A stretch of 64,000 nucleotides of DNA, from positions 54,055-118,054 of the forward strand of contig CAYPMO010000006.1 in assembly GCA_964412015.1 (NCBI GenBank), read 5' to 3'. Positions 35,664-46,481 of the stretch are shown here, in pieces. The translations under genes were made by a program, and so were the position numbers. Below the pieces are notes generated by a model. That model made no database searches. It worked only from the letters and a program-made list of their open reading frames with translations, and was not told the origin of the DNA. Position 1 is the first letter of the stretch; each line of letters begins with the position of its first letter. The stretch comes from SZUA-318 sp964412015 (GTDB lineage Bacteria > Gemmatimonadota > Gemmatimonadetes > Longimicrobiales > Gaopeijiaceae).

Positions 35664-36452
35664 CTACGGAGAGTCGGCCGATTCCGCCGTTCCTCGGCCG
35701 CCGGGGTGGGTTGCCGGCCGCCCTGGATCGTCCCTCTTCAGGCGCTCCACGTAATGTCCCACCTCGAAGCCCATGGCCCCCAGGAGCTTCGCCTCGCGCT
35801 GGTCGGGACGGGCACGGGCGAGGAGGGTTCGAAGCGTCCGCATGATCACGGCGGGGTCGCGGCCCTTGAAGAAATCGATCGCGTTCAGGCCGGTCTCGAT
35901 CCCCCGGTAGGCGGTCTCCAGCTCCTTTTGGGTGGGGGCCCGTGTGGCGCGTCGCCCCCTGGGAAGCTCGTTCGGCGTGAGCTGGGCGGCCAGGAACGCC
36001 TCGTAGACCATCACGAGGCACGCCTGCGCCAGGTTCAGGGAGGGGTACGCCGCATCCGTCGGGATGATGGCGACGGCGTGGCAGAGGTCGAGGGCGTCAT
36101 TCGAGAGACCCTTGTCTTCCCGGCCGAAGAGGACGGCCACCGGTCCCTCGCGGCCTCGCGCCACGATCTCTCCGCCCGCCTCCCGGGGCCGCACGTAGTT
36201 GCGTCCCGCGGTGCGGGCTCGGGCAGTCGTTCCGACCACGTACACGCAGTCCGCGGTCGCATCCTGTAGCGACCCGTGCAGCGTCGTGGCTTCAACGAGG
36301 GGCAGGCTGCGGTGGGCGATTCCCTCGATGCGCCAGGCGTCCAACTCGACGGGGCCCACCAGCCTGAGCCGGGAGACCCCGAAGTTCATCATCACACGGA
36401 TGACACCGGCGATGTTGACGATGTCCTTGGGGCGGTCCAGAACGAGGACCAT
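35664..36452 (-). CDS. trmJ: TrmJ-like SPOUT tRNA/rRNA ribose methyltransferase
   Basis: The protein has 262 residues. The SPOUT knot motifs are present: NIAGVIRVMMNFGVSRLRLV (motif 1), LFGREDKGLSNDALDLCHAV (motif 2) and PTDAAYPSLNLAQACLVMVY (motif 3). This arrangement fits TrmJ, which methylates the 2'-OH of tRNA position 32 using S-adenosylmethionine. A C-terminal helical extension of about 90 residues follows, as in TrmJ. The target is inferred from the family. No clear Shine-Dalgarno sequence is seen; the gene is 19 bases downstream of tatA. Confidence 0.86.
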   Translation of the reverse strand: MVLVLDRPKDIVNIAGVIRVMMNFGVSRLRLVGPVELDAWRIEGIAHRSLPLVEATTLHGSLQDATADCVYVVGTTARARTAGRNYVRPREAGGEIVARGREGPVAVLFGREDKGLSNDALDLCHAVAIIPTDAAYPSLNLAQACLVMVYEAFLAAQLTPNELPRGRRATRAPTQKELETAYRGIETGLNAIDFFKGRDPAVIMRTLRTLLARARPDQREAKLLGAMGFEVGHYVERLKRDDPGRPATHPGGRGTAESADSP

Positions 36453-36471
36453 ATTGGCGAGCGAAATGTCC

Positions 36472-36666
36472 CTACTCCCCGTCGGTGTCGTCGTCCTTCG
36501 GAGGCCCCTTCAGCTCGCCCCTGAAGTTCCGGATTCCCTCGCCGAGTCCCCGGGCCAGCCTCGGCAGCTTCTTGGCGCCGAAGAGGAGCACGAGGACGGC
36601 CAACACCAGCAGGATCTCCCAGAGCCCGAAGCTCACGAGTCCGAGAGAGAGGATCAGAGCGTGCAC
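36472..36666 (-). CDS. tatA: Sec-independent (Tat) translocase TatA/E subunit
   Basis: The 64-residue product has one membrane segment (LWEILLVLAVLVLLFGAKKL) followed by an amphipathic helix (PRLARGLGEGIRNFRGELKG) and an acidic tail, the TatA/E pattern, with the conserved FGxxKLP motif. It forms the pore for folded proteins. The likely clients in this window are the Tat-signal proteins ActB and the D-aminoacylase-like enzyme. The start is a GTG at 36666 with AGGAG eight bases before it; the ribosome-binding site lies just downstream of the acyl-CoA dehydrogenase stop. No tatB or tatC is adjacent. Confidence 0.88.
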   Translation of the reverse strand: MHALILSLGLVSFGLWEILLVLAVLVLLFGAKKLPRLARGLGEGIRNFRGELKGPPKDDDTDGE

Positions 36667-36679
36667 GGCGTGGCTCCTG

Positions 36680-37846
36680 TCACTTCATCAGGACCTTCGC
36701 GATGGTTTGTCTCTGCATGTTGGACGTCCCCTCATAAATGGTGCCGATCTTGGCGTCGCGGTAGAGCTTTTCCACCGGATAATCCTTGGTGAAGCCATAG
36801 CCGCCGAACAGATCGATGCACTGGGAAGCCACGCGCTGCGCGACTTCCGAGGAGAAGAGCTTGGCCATGGCCGCCGCGGTCAAGAAGGGCTTGCCGGCGT
36901 CCTTGAGGCGGGCCGCGTTGTAGACCATCAGCCGCGCCGCCTCGATGTCGGTGGCCATGTCGGCGAGCTCGAACTGGACGGCTTGGAAGGAGCTCACGGC
37001 GCGGCCGAACTGCTGACGCTCCTTCACGTACTTGATCGTATGGTCGAGGGCTCCCTGGGCGAGGCCGACCATCTGGGCGCCGATGCCGATCCTGCCCTCG
37101 TCGAGTGTCTCGATCGCGACCTTGTAGCCCTTGCCCACCTCGCCGAGTACGTTCTCCGGGCCCACGCGGACATCCTCGAGGACAAGCTCGCAGGTGGACG
37201 AGGCGCGGATGCCGAGCTTGTTCTCCTTTTTCCCGACGGTGAAGCCGGGCATGCCCTTCTCCACGAAGAACGCCGTGATGCCCTTGTATCCGTCCGCGGG
37301 GTTTGCGTTGGCGAAGATGATGAAGAGGCCCGCCTCGTTACCGTTGGTGATCCAGAGCTTCTGGCCGTTGAGAACCCAGTCGTCGCCGTCCCGCGTCGCC
37401 CGTGCCGCGAGCGCGAACGCATCGGAGCCGCTTCCCGCCTCGGAGAGAGCGTAGGCGCCCACGGTGTCGGTCGCGAGGCGAGGAAAGATGCGGGCCTTCT
37501 GCTCCTCGGTGCCCCAACGCAGGATGGCGTTGATCACGAGCGTGTTCTGGACGTCCACGAACACGCCGACGGCGGGGTCCACTCTGGAGAACTCCTCCAC
37601 GATGATCGTCGAGGTGAAGAAATCGGCCCCGGTCCCTCCAAACGACTCCGGGATCTCGATCCCCATGACGCCGAGCTCGAAGAGCTGGGGGATCAAGCCG
37701 GGGTCTATCTGCTGGGCCTCGTCCATCTGGAGGCTCTTGGGCGCGATCTCCGAAACCGCGAAATCCCGAACGGCCTCACGGAACATTTGTTCCTGTTCCG
37801 TGAGCATGGTGAGCGCGGGGCGGGCATCGGTGAGGATCGAGGACAT
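36680..37846 (-). CDS. Acyl-CoA dehydrogenase, short/medium-chain type
   Basis: The protein has 388 residues. It oxidises acyl-CoA to enoyl-CoA with FAD in beta-oxidation or branched-chain amino-acid breakdown. Family motifs are ALSEAGSGSDAFAL, WITNGNEAGLFIIFA, GYKVAIETLDEGRIGIGAQM and the C-terminal CIDLFGGYGFTKDYPVEKLY. The catalytic Glu is in TIYEGTSNMQRQTIAK, the position typical of short/medium-chain enzymes. The ATG at 37846 gives the normal length; the longer frame upstream (to 38032) overlaps the spacer. No electron-transfer flavoprotein gene is nearby. Confidence 0.93.
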   Translation of the reverse strand: MSSILTDARPALTMLTEQEQMFREAVRDFAVSEIAPKSLQMDEAQQIDPGLIPQLFELGVMGIEIPESFGGTGADFFTSTIIVEEFSRVDPAVGVFVDVQNTLVINAILRWGTEEQKARIFPRLATDTVGAYALSEAGSGSDAFALAARATRDGDDWVLNGQKLWITNGNEAGLFIIFANANPADGYKGITAFFVEKGMPGFTVGKKENKLGIRASSTCELVLEDVRVGPENVLGEVGKGYKVAIETLDEGRIGIGAQMVGLAQGALDHTIKYVKERQQFGRAVSSFQAVQFELADMATDIEAARLMVYNAARLKDAGKPFLTAAAMAKLFSSEVAQRVASQCIDLFGGYGFTKDYPVEKLYRDAKIGTIYEGTSNMQRQTIAKVLMK

Positions 37847-37949
37847 TGGGCGATGAGGGCTGTGGATGGGACTCGGCGCCCCTGGCGCGGGACGCCGCCG
37901 GGCCGCGTAATCTATTCCCTCGGACGACCGGTCGAACAGCACCAACTCG

Positions 37950-38891
37950 TTAGACTCGGCGCGCGGCGCGTTCGGCCGCCCACGCCAGCACGTCTTCGGG
38001 GACCCGAAGGGTCTCTCGGTAGCGAGCGACATCCTCGGGCGTGAGGACGGCCTCGTCGGTCACCAGCCAGGTTACGGCTTCCAGGGGCACCGCCTCGAAG
38101 TACCGGTTCCAGACGGTCACGCCCGAGCGCGGACGCATGACCTCCTCGGGGGAGCGGTCGTCGGCGGTGGGCTGGGGGAAGCCCCGAGGGAGGATCTTGG
38201 TCCGGTCGGCTGCGACCACCACCGGAACGCCTGCCCTGCGGGCCGCCTCCGCGGCCGCGAGGCTGCCGACCTTGTTGACGACGCCCAGGTCCCCCACCGA
38301 ATCGGCGCCGAGCAGGACGGCCGCGCATTGCGGTACGAGCGTGGCCACCGCGGCGTCCACGGCGACGGTGGCTCGCACGCCCGCCTCGGCCAGCGCGATC
38401 GCCGTGCGCTGCCCCTCCAGCATGGGTCGGCTCTCCAACACGATGACCCGCCGCGACGTCAAGTCCTTCCCGCGCATGAGCGCGGCGAGCACGGTGGCGG
38501 ACGACGAGAGCGTGAGCACGGCTCCCTCGGCGGGGAGGACGGCGGCCGTTCGTTCCGCCGCCTCCTCGGTGCAGGCCTCGATGCGTCTGCGGAAGGTGCT
38601 CGCGGCCTCCCGGGCCGCGGCCCGACCGCTCTCGACGTCCGTCGCGGTCTCCAGCGCGCCGAGCGCGTCGCCGATCAGGACGACCAGGGGTGCCATCGCG
38701 GGTTGGGCGTCGAGGATGAGCGTGCCCAGACGCGACATGGCCGTGCGGAACTCGCTCACGCTCTCGGCCTGGACACCCAGAGCCGCCTGGAGGAGAACGT
38801 CGCAGGCCATCCGCGCGACCACGGAGGCTCCCGAAACGACTTCGCGCCGAAGGGGCGTGACCAGGCCTTCCAGTCGGAGTGCGGGGTCCAT
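37950..38891 (-). CDS. eIF2B-like / ribose-1-phosphate isomerase family protein
   Basis: The protein has 313 residues. It has the eIF2B alpha/beta/delta fold: an N-terminal helical domain, then a Rossmann-like domain with LTLSSSATVLAALM, VIVLESRPMLEGQRTAIALA (the ESRP...EGQ motif), AVLLGADSVGDLGVVNKVGS and PVVVAADRTKI. Bacterial members include methylthioribose-1-phosphate isomerase and sugar-phosphate isomerases; archaeal members include ribose-1,5-bisphosphate isomerase. This protein lacks the extra N-terminal region of MtnA, so its substrate is undetermined. It is encoded 103 bases upstream of the acyl-CoA dehydrogenase gene on the same strand and diverges from gcvH. Confidence 0.82.
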   Translation of the reverse strand: MDPALRLEGLVTPLRREVVSGASVVARMACDVLLQAALGVQAESVSEFRTAMSRLGTLILDAQPAMAPLVVLIGDALGALETATDVESGRAAAREAASTFRRRIEACTEEAAERTAAVLPAEGAVLTLSSSATVLAALMRGKDLTSRRVIVLESRPMLEGQRTAIALAEAGVRATVAVDAAVATLVPQCAAVLLGADSVGDLGVVNKVGSLAAAEAARRAGVPVVVAADRTKILPRGFPQPTADDRSPEEVMRPRSGVTVWNRYFEAVPLEAVTWLVTDEAVLTPEDVARYRETLRVPEDVLAWAAERAARRV

Positions 38892-39014
38892 CGCGACACG
38901 GGGCTCGGGGTACTGCCGGGGTGGCCTGAGTGCCCAAGTTACCAGGGTTGACGCACGCTCAAAAGCCCTTCATCGTCAGGGCCCGAGGCACCGATTCCCG
39001 CGGAGACACTTCCC

Positions 39015-39404
39015 ATGTCCGATATCCCGACCGATCTCCTCTATACCGAGGAGCACGAGTACCTCAGAGCGACCGAGGACGAGAACGTCTTCGTCGTCGG
39101 CATCACCGACTACGCCCAGGGAGAGCTGGGAGACGTGGTGTTCGTCGAGCTCCCCGACGTGGGCGCGACGTTCGGGAAGATGGAGACGTTCGGGACGATC
39201 GAGGCGGTGAAGGCCGTGAGTGACCTGTACTGCCCGGTCGCCGGCGAGGTCGTGGAGGTGAACAGCGCCCTCGAGGACGACCCTTCCCTGGTCAACTCGC
39301 AACCGTATACCGACGGTTGGATGATCAAGCTTCGGATCACCGATCGGGCCGATCTGGACCGCCTCTTGGATTCGTCCGCCTACGCGGAGCACGTGGGCGA
39401 GTAA
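39015..39404 (+). CDS. gcvH: Glycine cleavage system H protein
   Basis: The protein has 129 residues, standard for GcvH. The lipoyl-attachment lysine is K66 in FGTIEAVKAVSDLYCPV, with YTEEHEYLRATE at the start. GcvH carries the aminomethyl group between GcvP, GcvT and the lipoamide dehydrogenase. gcvP lies 84 bases downstream. A weak promoter-like pair (TTGACG 38948-38953, 17-base spacer, CATCGT) is upstream. No gcvT occurs in the window. Confidence 0.95.
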   Translation: MSDIPTDLLYTEEHEYLRATEDENVFVVGITDYAQGELGDVVFVELPDVGATFGKMETFGTIEAVKAVSDLYCPVAGEVVEVNSALEDDPSLVNSQPYTDGWMIKLRITDRADLDRLLDSSAYAEHVGE

Positions 39405-39488
39405 CGTCGGACATTCCGGATTTCTGGCAGGCACAGGGCCGCGTCCTCGCCCCACGGCGGCGCGGCCCTCTTCATTCCGAGACCACAT

Positions 39489-42365
<2,877 letters not shown>

Positions 42366-42391
42366 ACCCGCCGACGAAGGCAGGGGGGATC

Positions 42392-43032
42392 ATGGCGAAG
42401 CTCACCTATCACGGGCACGCCACGTGCTCGTTGGTGACGGACGATGGTACGGTGCTGGTGTTCGATCCCTACTTCGACGAGAACCCGGCGTGCAGCCTGC
42501 GCGTGAGTCGGGTCGAGGCAGACTACATCCTGGTCACCCACGGCCACGGCGACCACTTCTCGGACTGCATCCCGCTCGCCAGACGCACGGGCGCGACCGT
42601 TGTCGGCACGGTCGAGATCGTGACCTTCTGCCTCGACCATGGCGTGGAGAACGGTCACGGCATGAACATCGGCGGCGCTCATGTCTTCCCGTTTGGTCGC
42701 GTCAAGATGACGGCGGCGCTCCACACGGGGTCCGTGGACGGGGACACCGAAGGCACGCACACCACGACCTGCGCGGGCTTCCTCGTCGAGTCCGGGGGGA
42801 AGCGGCTCTACCATGCCGGCGACACGGCGCTCATCATGGACTTCCACCTCCTCAAGGGGCAGGTGGACGTGGCGCTGCTGCCCATCGGGGACAACTACAC
42901 CATGGGGCCTGACGACGCCGTGCGCGCGATCGAGATGATCGAGCCGAAGGTCGTCATCCCCATCCACTACGACACGTGGCCGGTGATCGCCCAGGACCCC
43001 CTGGCGTTCAAGGCGAAGGTGGGGGAGCGGGC
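42392..43032 (+). CDS. UPF0173-type metallo-beta-lactamase-fold hydrolase (3' end lost in gap)
   Basis: About 213 residues are visible before the run of N; relatives are about 228 residues, so only about 15 are missing. The metal-binding motif is THGHGDHFSDCI, with a further His in MTAALHTGSVDGDTEG, Asp in LYHAGDTALIMDFHLL and His in VIPIHYDTWPV. The N-terminus MAKLTYHGHATCSLVTDDGT is typical. The family is widespread and its substrate is not established. It follows gcvP by 26 bases with a G-rich ribosome-binding site. Confidence 0.88.
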
Positions 43033-43132
43033 NNNNNNNNNNNNNNNNNNNNNNNNNNNNNNNNNNNNNNNNNNNNNNNNNNNNNNNNNNNNNNNNNNNN
43101 NNNNNNNNNNNNNNNNNNNNNNNNNNNNNNNN
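43033..43132. other. Assembly gap of exactly 100 N
   Basis: One hundred undetermined bases, the conventional size for a gap of unknown length. It removes the end of the UPF0173 gene and the start of the lipoate-ligase-like gene. The true distance and even the adjacency of the two sides are uncertain. Confidence 0.99.
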
Positions 43133-43133
43133 C

Positions 43134-43775
43134 CCCCCGACGATCTCGTTCGGGCGCAACGAACCGACGAGGGGGCGTTACGACCTCGAGGCGGCCGGCC
43201 GGGAAGGCCTGGGATTCGTGCGCCGGCCGACCGGGGGGCGCGCGGTCCTCCATCGGAACGAGGTGACCTACTGCGTCGTGCTTCCGGGCCGCGCGCTCGG
43301 GGGGCCGAGGGAAGCGTACGTCAGGATCAATGAAGGGCTGGTCCGGGGCCTGCGCCTGCTGGGGTGCGCCGCCGAGATCGTGCGCGAAGGCAGGGTGCTG
43401 CCCCCGGATGCGGGTCCGTGCTTCCAGGCCCCCGCCCCGGGCGAGGTCATGCTCGCGGGGCGGAAGCTGGTGGGAAGCGCCCAGGTCCGCGTCGGCGAGA
43501 GCATCCTTCAGCACGGGTCCATCATCCTGGGAGGTGACCAGACCGCGCTCGCACGACTGAGGGGGGAGGCCGGGGACGCCGCCCCTCCCGCCACCGTCGA
43601 GAGCGCTCTCGGTCCCGTGACGTGGAAGGCGGCGGCCGAGGCCCTCGTCGAAGGTATGGCCCTTGCGTTGGGCGGGGACTGGAACGAGGGTGACGTGACC
43701 TCGGAGGAAGACGCGCGGGCGCGGCGCCTGGAGGCGGAACGCTACTCCGACGAAGCCTGGACCTGGCGTCGTTGA
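43134..43775 (+). CDS. Lipoate-protein ligase A / octanoyltransferase (LipM-like) family protein, 5' truncated by gap
   Basis: 213 residues are visible after the gap; full proteins are about 250-280 residues. The frame opens directly at the gap with PTISFGRNEPTRGRYDLEAA, followed by RRPTGGRAVLHRNEVTYCVV, the lysine-containing AGRKLVGSAQVRVGESILQH and HGSIILGGD. These are the substrate-binding motifs of the lipoate/biotin ligase fold. Such enzymes attach octanoate or lipoate to GcvH or E2 proteins. Proximity to gcvH (across the gap) fits this role but depends on the scaffold order. LplA, LipM and LipL cannot be told apart from the visible part. Confidence 0.85.
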   Translation, partial: PPTISFGRNEPTRGRYDLEAAGREGLGFVRRPTGGRAVLHRNEVTYCVVLPGRALGGPREAYVRINEGLVRGLRLLGCAAEIVREGRVLPPDAGPCFQAPAPGEVMLAGRKLVGSAQVRVGESILQHGSIILGGDQTALARLRGEAGDAAPPATVESALGPVTWKAAAEALVEGMALALGGDWNEGDVTSEEDARARRLEAERYSDEAWTWRR

Positions 43776-43800
43776 CAGGTCGGATGGTCAAGGAGGACCG

Positions 43801-45513
43801 ATGAGCAAACGGGCGATCCTGGTTCTCACGACCGTGGTCGCCTCGTGCGGGGGGGAGACGCGCGAGGAGACGTACGCGATCGTCAACGATCCATTCTGCC
43901 GACAGGTCATGCCCCGCGTGGAGGCGTTCCTCGCCAAGGCGCGGGAGGAGCGCCCGACGCCGGACGACGATCGGTACGGCGGCCGATTGGTCGTAGGCAC
44001 CATCGGCGAGCTGAGAGACGGCATGATGGTCCTCACCACGACGGACCACGGCTCGACCCAGCACCAGCAGTTCGTCAACCTGATGCCGCTACTGGACTAC
44101 GACGAGCATTTCCAACCGCGCCCCTACCTCGCCGAGTCGTGGGAGCTCGACGAGGACGTCACCGAGATCACATTCCACCTGCGGCGCGATGTGTTTTGGC
44201 ACGACGGTGAGCCCACGACCGCGAGGGACGTCGCGTTCACGTACGTGCGCGCGACGGATCCCGCCACGCTGTTCCCCAACGCCGCTTACTGGAGGTACTA
44301 CGTCCCCGGGGAGCAGGGGGTGGAGGTCGTGGACGACTACACGGTCAAAGTCCGCCTGCGGCCGCACGCCGAGTTCCTGGATCCGTGGCGCACGTTGGCC
44401 ATCCTCCCGGAGCACCTCCTGAAGGACGTCGCTCCGGAGGCGTTACGCGAGCACCCCTACGGGTCCCGGTGTCCGGTGGGCAACGGTCCGTTCGTGTTCC
44501 GGGAGCACCGGGACCAGGACCGATGGGTCTTCACGGCGAATCCCGCATTCCCGCAGGATCTCGGAGGGCGACCGTTCCTGGACACATACGTGTATCGGAT
44601 CGTGCCGGACCAGACCACGCTCCTGAACGAGCTGCTGGCCGGAAGCGTGGACGTCTACGTCGCTCCGCGTCCCGACCAGGCCCGCCAGATCCTCGACGCC
44701 TCCGACCTGAGGCTGGTACACGCGCCGTTCCGGGACTTCGTCTTCGCCGGATGGAACTCGCGCCGGCCTCAGCTCGCCGACGCTCGGATCCGGAGGGCCA
44801 TCACGATGGCCACGGACCGCCAGCGGATCGTCGATGCGCTCTTCGGTGAATACGGGCGGATCGCGAACTCGACGCTTCTCCCGTCCCATTGGGCGTATGA
44901 TCCCGCCCAGCCCTTCGCCCTGCCGTTCGACACCGCCGAGGCGCGGCGACTGCTGGAGGAGGCGGGGTGGAGGGACCGGGACGGGGACGGAGTCCGTGAG
45001 AACGCCGACGGGGCCCGTCTGGAGATCGAGGTCCTCTACAACCAGGGGAACGAGGCGCGGAAGCGGATCGCGGAGATTCTGCAGGTCCAGCTCCGGGACG
45101 TCGGGATCGCCGTGACGCCGCGCGTCCTCGAGTGGGACGCGCTCATCGACCGCATCAGCGGCGGCGAGCGGGACTTCGACGGCGTCATCCTGGCCTGGGT
45201 CGGCGAGTTCCGCGTGGAGGACTCGGGGATCTTCCACTCCCGGCACGTGGACGGGCCGAACGCATACTCGGGCACCAGGAATCCGGAGCTCGACCAGCTC
45301 ATGGACACGCTCGGCCTGGTCATGGACCGGCACGCCGCGCGCCCGCTGTGGTCGAGATACGAGCAGGTCCTGGCGGAGGAGCAGCCTTACACGTTCTTCT
45401 ATTTCCTGGAGCGTCTCATGGGCGTGCGCGACGCCGTGCAGAACCTGAAGCTCGATGCCCGGGGCGAGTGGGTGAACGTGAAGGACTGGTGGATCCGGAG
45501 CGCCGGTCGTTGA
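43801..45513 (+). CDS. ABC transporter substrate-binding lipoprotein, oligopeptide/family 5
   Basis: The protein has 570 residues. The signal MSKRAILVLTTVVASC has a lipobox with Cys16. The family-5 solute-binding fold is recognised from GRLVVGTIGELRD, YLAESWELDEDVTEITFHLR and DVFWHDGEPTTARDVAFTYV. Other marks are GNGPFVFREHRDQDRWVFTA, DARIRRAITMATDRQRIVDA and LLEEAGWRDRDGDGVRENAD. Such proteins bind peptides, nickel or sugars for ABC import. A segment of about 40 residues after the lipobox (NDPFCRQVMPRVEAFLAK) is unusual. AAGGAGG lies just before the ATG. No permease or ATPase gene is adjacent, so it is an orphan binding protein here. Confidence 0.9.
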   Translation: MSKRAILVLTTVVASCGGETREETYAIVNDPFCRQVMPRVEAFLAKAREERPTPDDDRYGGRLVVGTIGELRDGMMVLTTTDHGSTQHQQFVNLMPLLDYDEHFQPRPYLAESWELDEDVTEITFHLRRDVFWHDGEPTTARDVAFTYVRATDPATLFPNAAYWRYYVPGEQGVEVVDDYTVKVRLRPHAEFLDPWRTLAILPEHLLKDVAPEALREHPYGSRCPVGNGPFVFREHRDQDRWVFTANPAFPQDLGGRPFLDTYVYRIVPDQTTLLNELLAGSVDVYVAPRPDQARQILDASDLRLVHAPFRDFVFAGWNSRRPQLADARIRRAITMATDRQRIVDALFGEYGRIANSTLLPSHWAYDPAQPFALPFDTAEARRLLEEAGWRDRDGDGVRENADGARLEIEVLYNQGNEARKRIAEILQVQLRDVGIAVTPRVLEWDALIDRISGGERDFDGVILAWVGEFRVEDSGIFHSRHVDGPNAYSGTRNPELDQLMDTLGLVMDRHAARPLWSRYEQVLAEEQPYTFFYFLERLMGVRDAVQNLKLDARGEWVNVKDWWIRSAGR

Positions 45514-45598
45514 GCTGCCGTACGGACATGTGAGAGGCGTGCAAACCGGTGCGGTGAACGGAGTTCGGGCGGGCCTGGAGACGAGGTGGCGAATGCCC

Positions 45599-45628
45599 TT
45601 GACACCTCCCTCGGGGGGGGCACATAAT
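45599..45628 (+). promoter_or_regulatory. Sigma-70-type promoter for the TolQ/ExbB-like gene
   Basis: A perfect -35 TTGACA (45599-45604), an 18-base spacer and a -10 CATAAT (45623-45628) lie about 100 bases upstream of the channel gene at 45728. It is the best plus-strand promoter match seen in the window; the spacer contains an unusual run of eight G. Confidence 0.65.
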
Positions 45629-45727
45629 CCGACCCTCTTTGTTTGCGCATCCCGGCTCCTCTCCCGGTCTGGCGGGTCAGGCGTCTCGTCGAAACCAGAA
45701 TAGAGAAATCACCGGCTGGAGGTCTCC

Positions 45728-46426
45728 TTGCTGGCGATGCGACTGTACGGCGCGCTGCTCCAACTCCCGGGCATCGACGCGCCGGATCTCACCTGGCAGG
45801 AGGCGTTGAGTCAGTACTGGCGTGACCTCTCGTGGATGCGGTGGCCCCTCGCGTTCTGCGCCGTGCTCGGGTTCGTCGTGATCGTCTGGAAGTTCGTGGA
45901 CCTCAGCGCCAAGGCCGCGAGGACCCGGATCATCCTCAAGGAGATCGACGAGCTTCTTACGCAGAGGCGGATCAAGGAGGCGTTGGAGCTTACCCGCGAT
46001 ACGAACGCGCCCGTCGCCAAGATCCTCTATGCAGGTCTCGAGCGGGCCGATGAGGGTACCGAGCGCGTCCTCAAGGCCATCGAGAACCAGGGGCTGATCG
46101 AGATGGGCAAGCTCGAGAAGGGTCTCGTGGTCCTCGCCACGCTCACCAACATCGCGCCGCTCCTCGGCTTCCTGGGGACCGTGATCGGCATGATCATCGC
46201 CTTCCAGGCCATCGAGGCCGCGGGGGAGGTGGAAGCCACCCTGGTGGCCGGCGGCATCAAGGTGGCTCTGCTGACGACCGCGTTCGGTCTGATCATCGCC
46301 ATCCCCGTGTCCATCGGGCACAACTACTTCGTGTCGCGCGTGGATGCGCTGGTGATCGACATGGAGGAGTCCGCCCAGAAGATGGTGGACACGCTCCACG
46401 CGATCGAAGCGGGCAAGGCGGGCTGA
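45728..46426 (+). CDS. MotA/TolQ/ExbB proton channel family protein
   Basis: The protein has 232 residues with three membrane segments: WPLAFCAVLGFVVIVWKFVD, GLVVLATLTNIAPLLGFLGT (with the conserved proline of the proton pathway region) and KVALLTTAFGLIIAIPVSIG. A cytoplasmic loop holds APVAKILYAGLERADEG, typical of ExbB/TolQ. The start is a TTG at 45728 five bases after GGAGG; an ATG at 45737 would have an unfavourable 14-base spacing. These channels couple the proton gradient to work in the outer membrane with an ExbD or TolR partner. No such partner is next to it; the next gene is a lytic transglycosylase. Confidence 0.87.
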   Translation: MLAMRLYGALLQLPGIDAPDLTWQEALSQYWRDLSWMRWPLAFCAVLGFVVIVWKFVDLSAKAARTRIILKEIDELLTQRRIKEALELTRDTNAPVAKILYAGLERADEGTERVLKAIENQGLIEMGKLEKGLVVLATLTNIAPLLGFLGTVIGMIIAFQAIEAAGEVEATLVAGGIKVALLTTAFGLIIAIPVSIGHNYFVSRVDALVIDMEESAQKMVDTLHAIEAGKAG

Positions 46427-46481
46427 GCCCCTCCGGGACGGCGTTCGGCGGGGCCACCCCCGCTCCATTTTCGTTGGTTTG

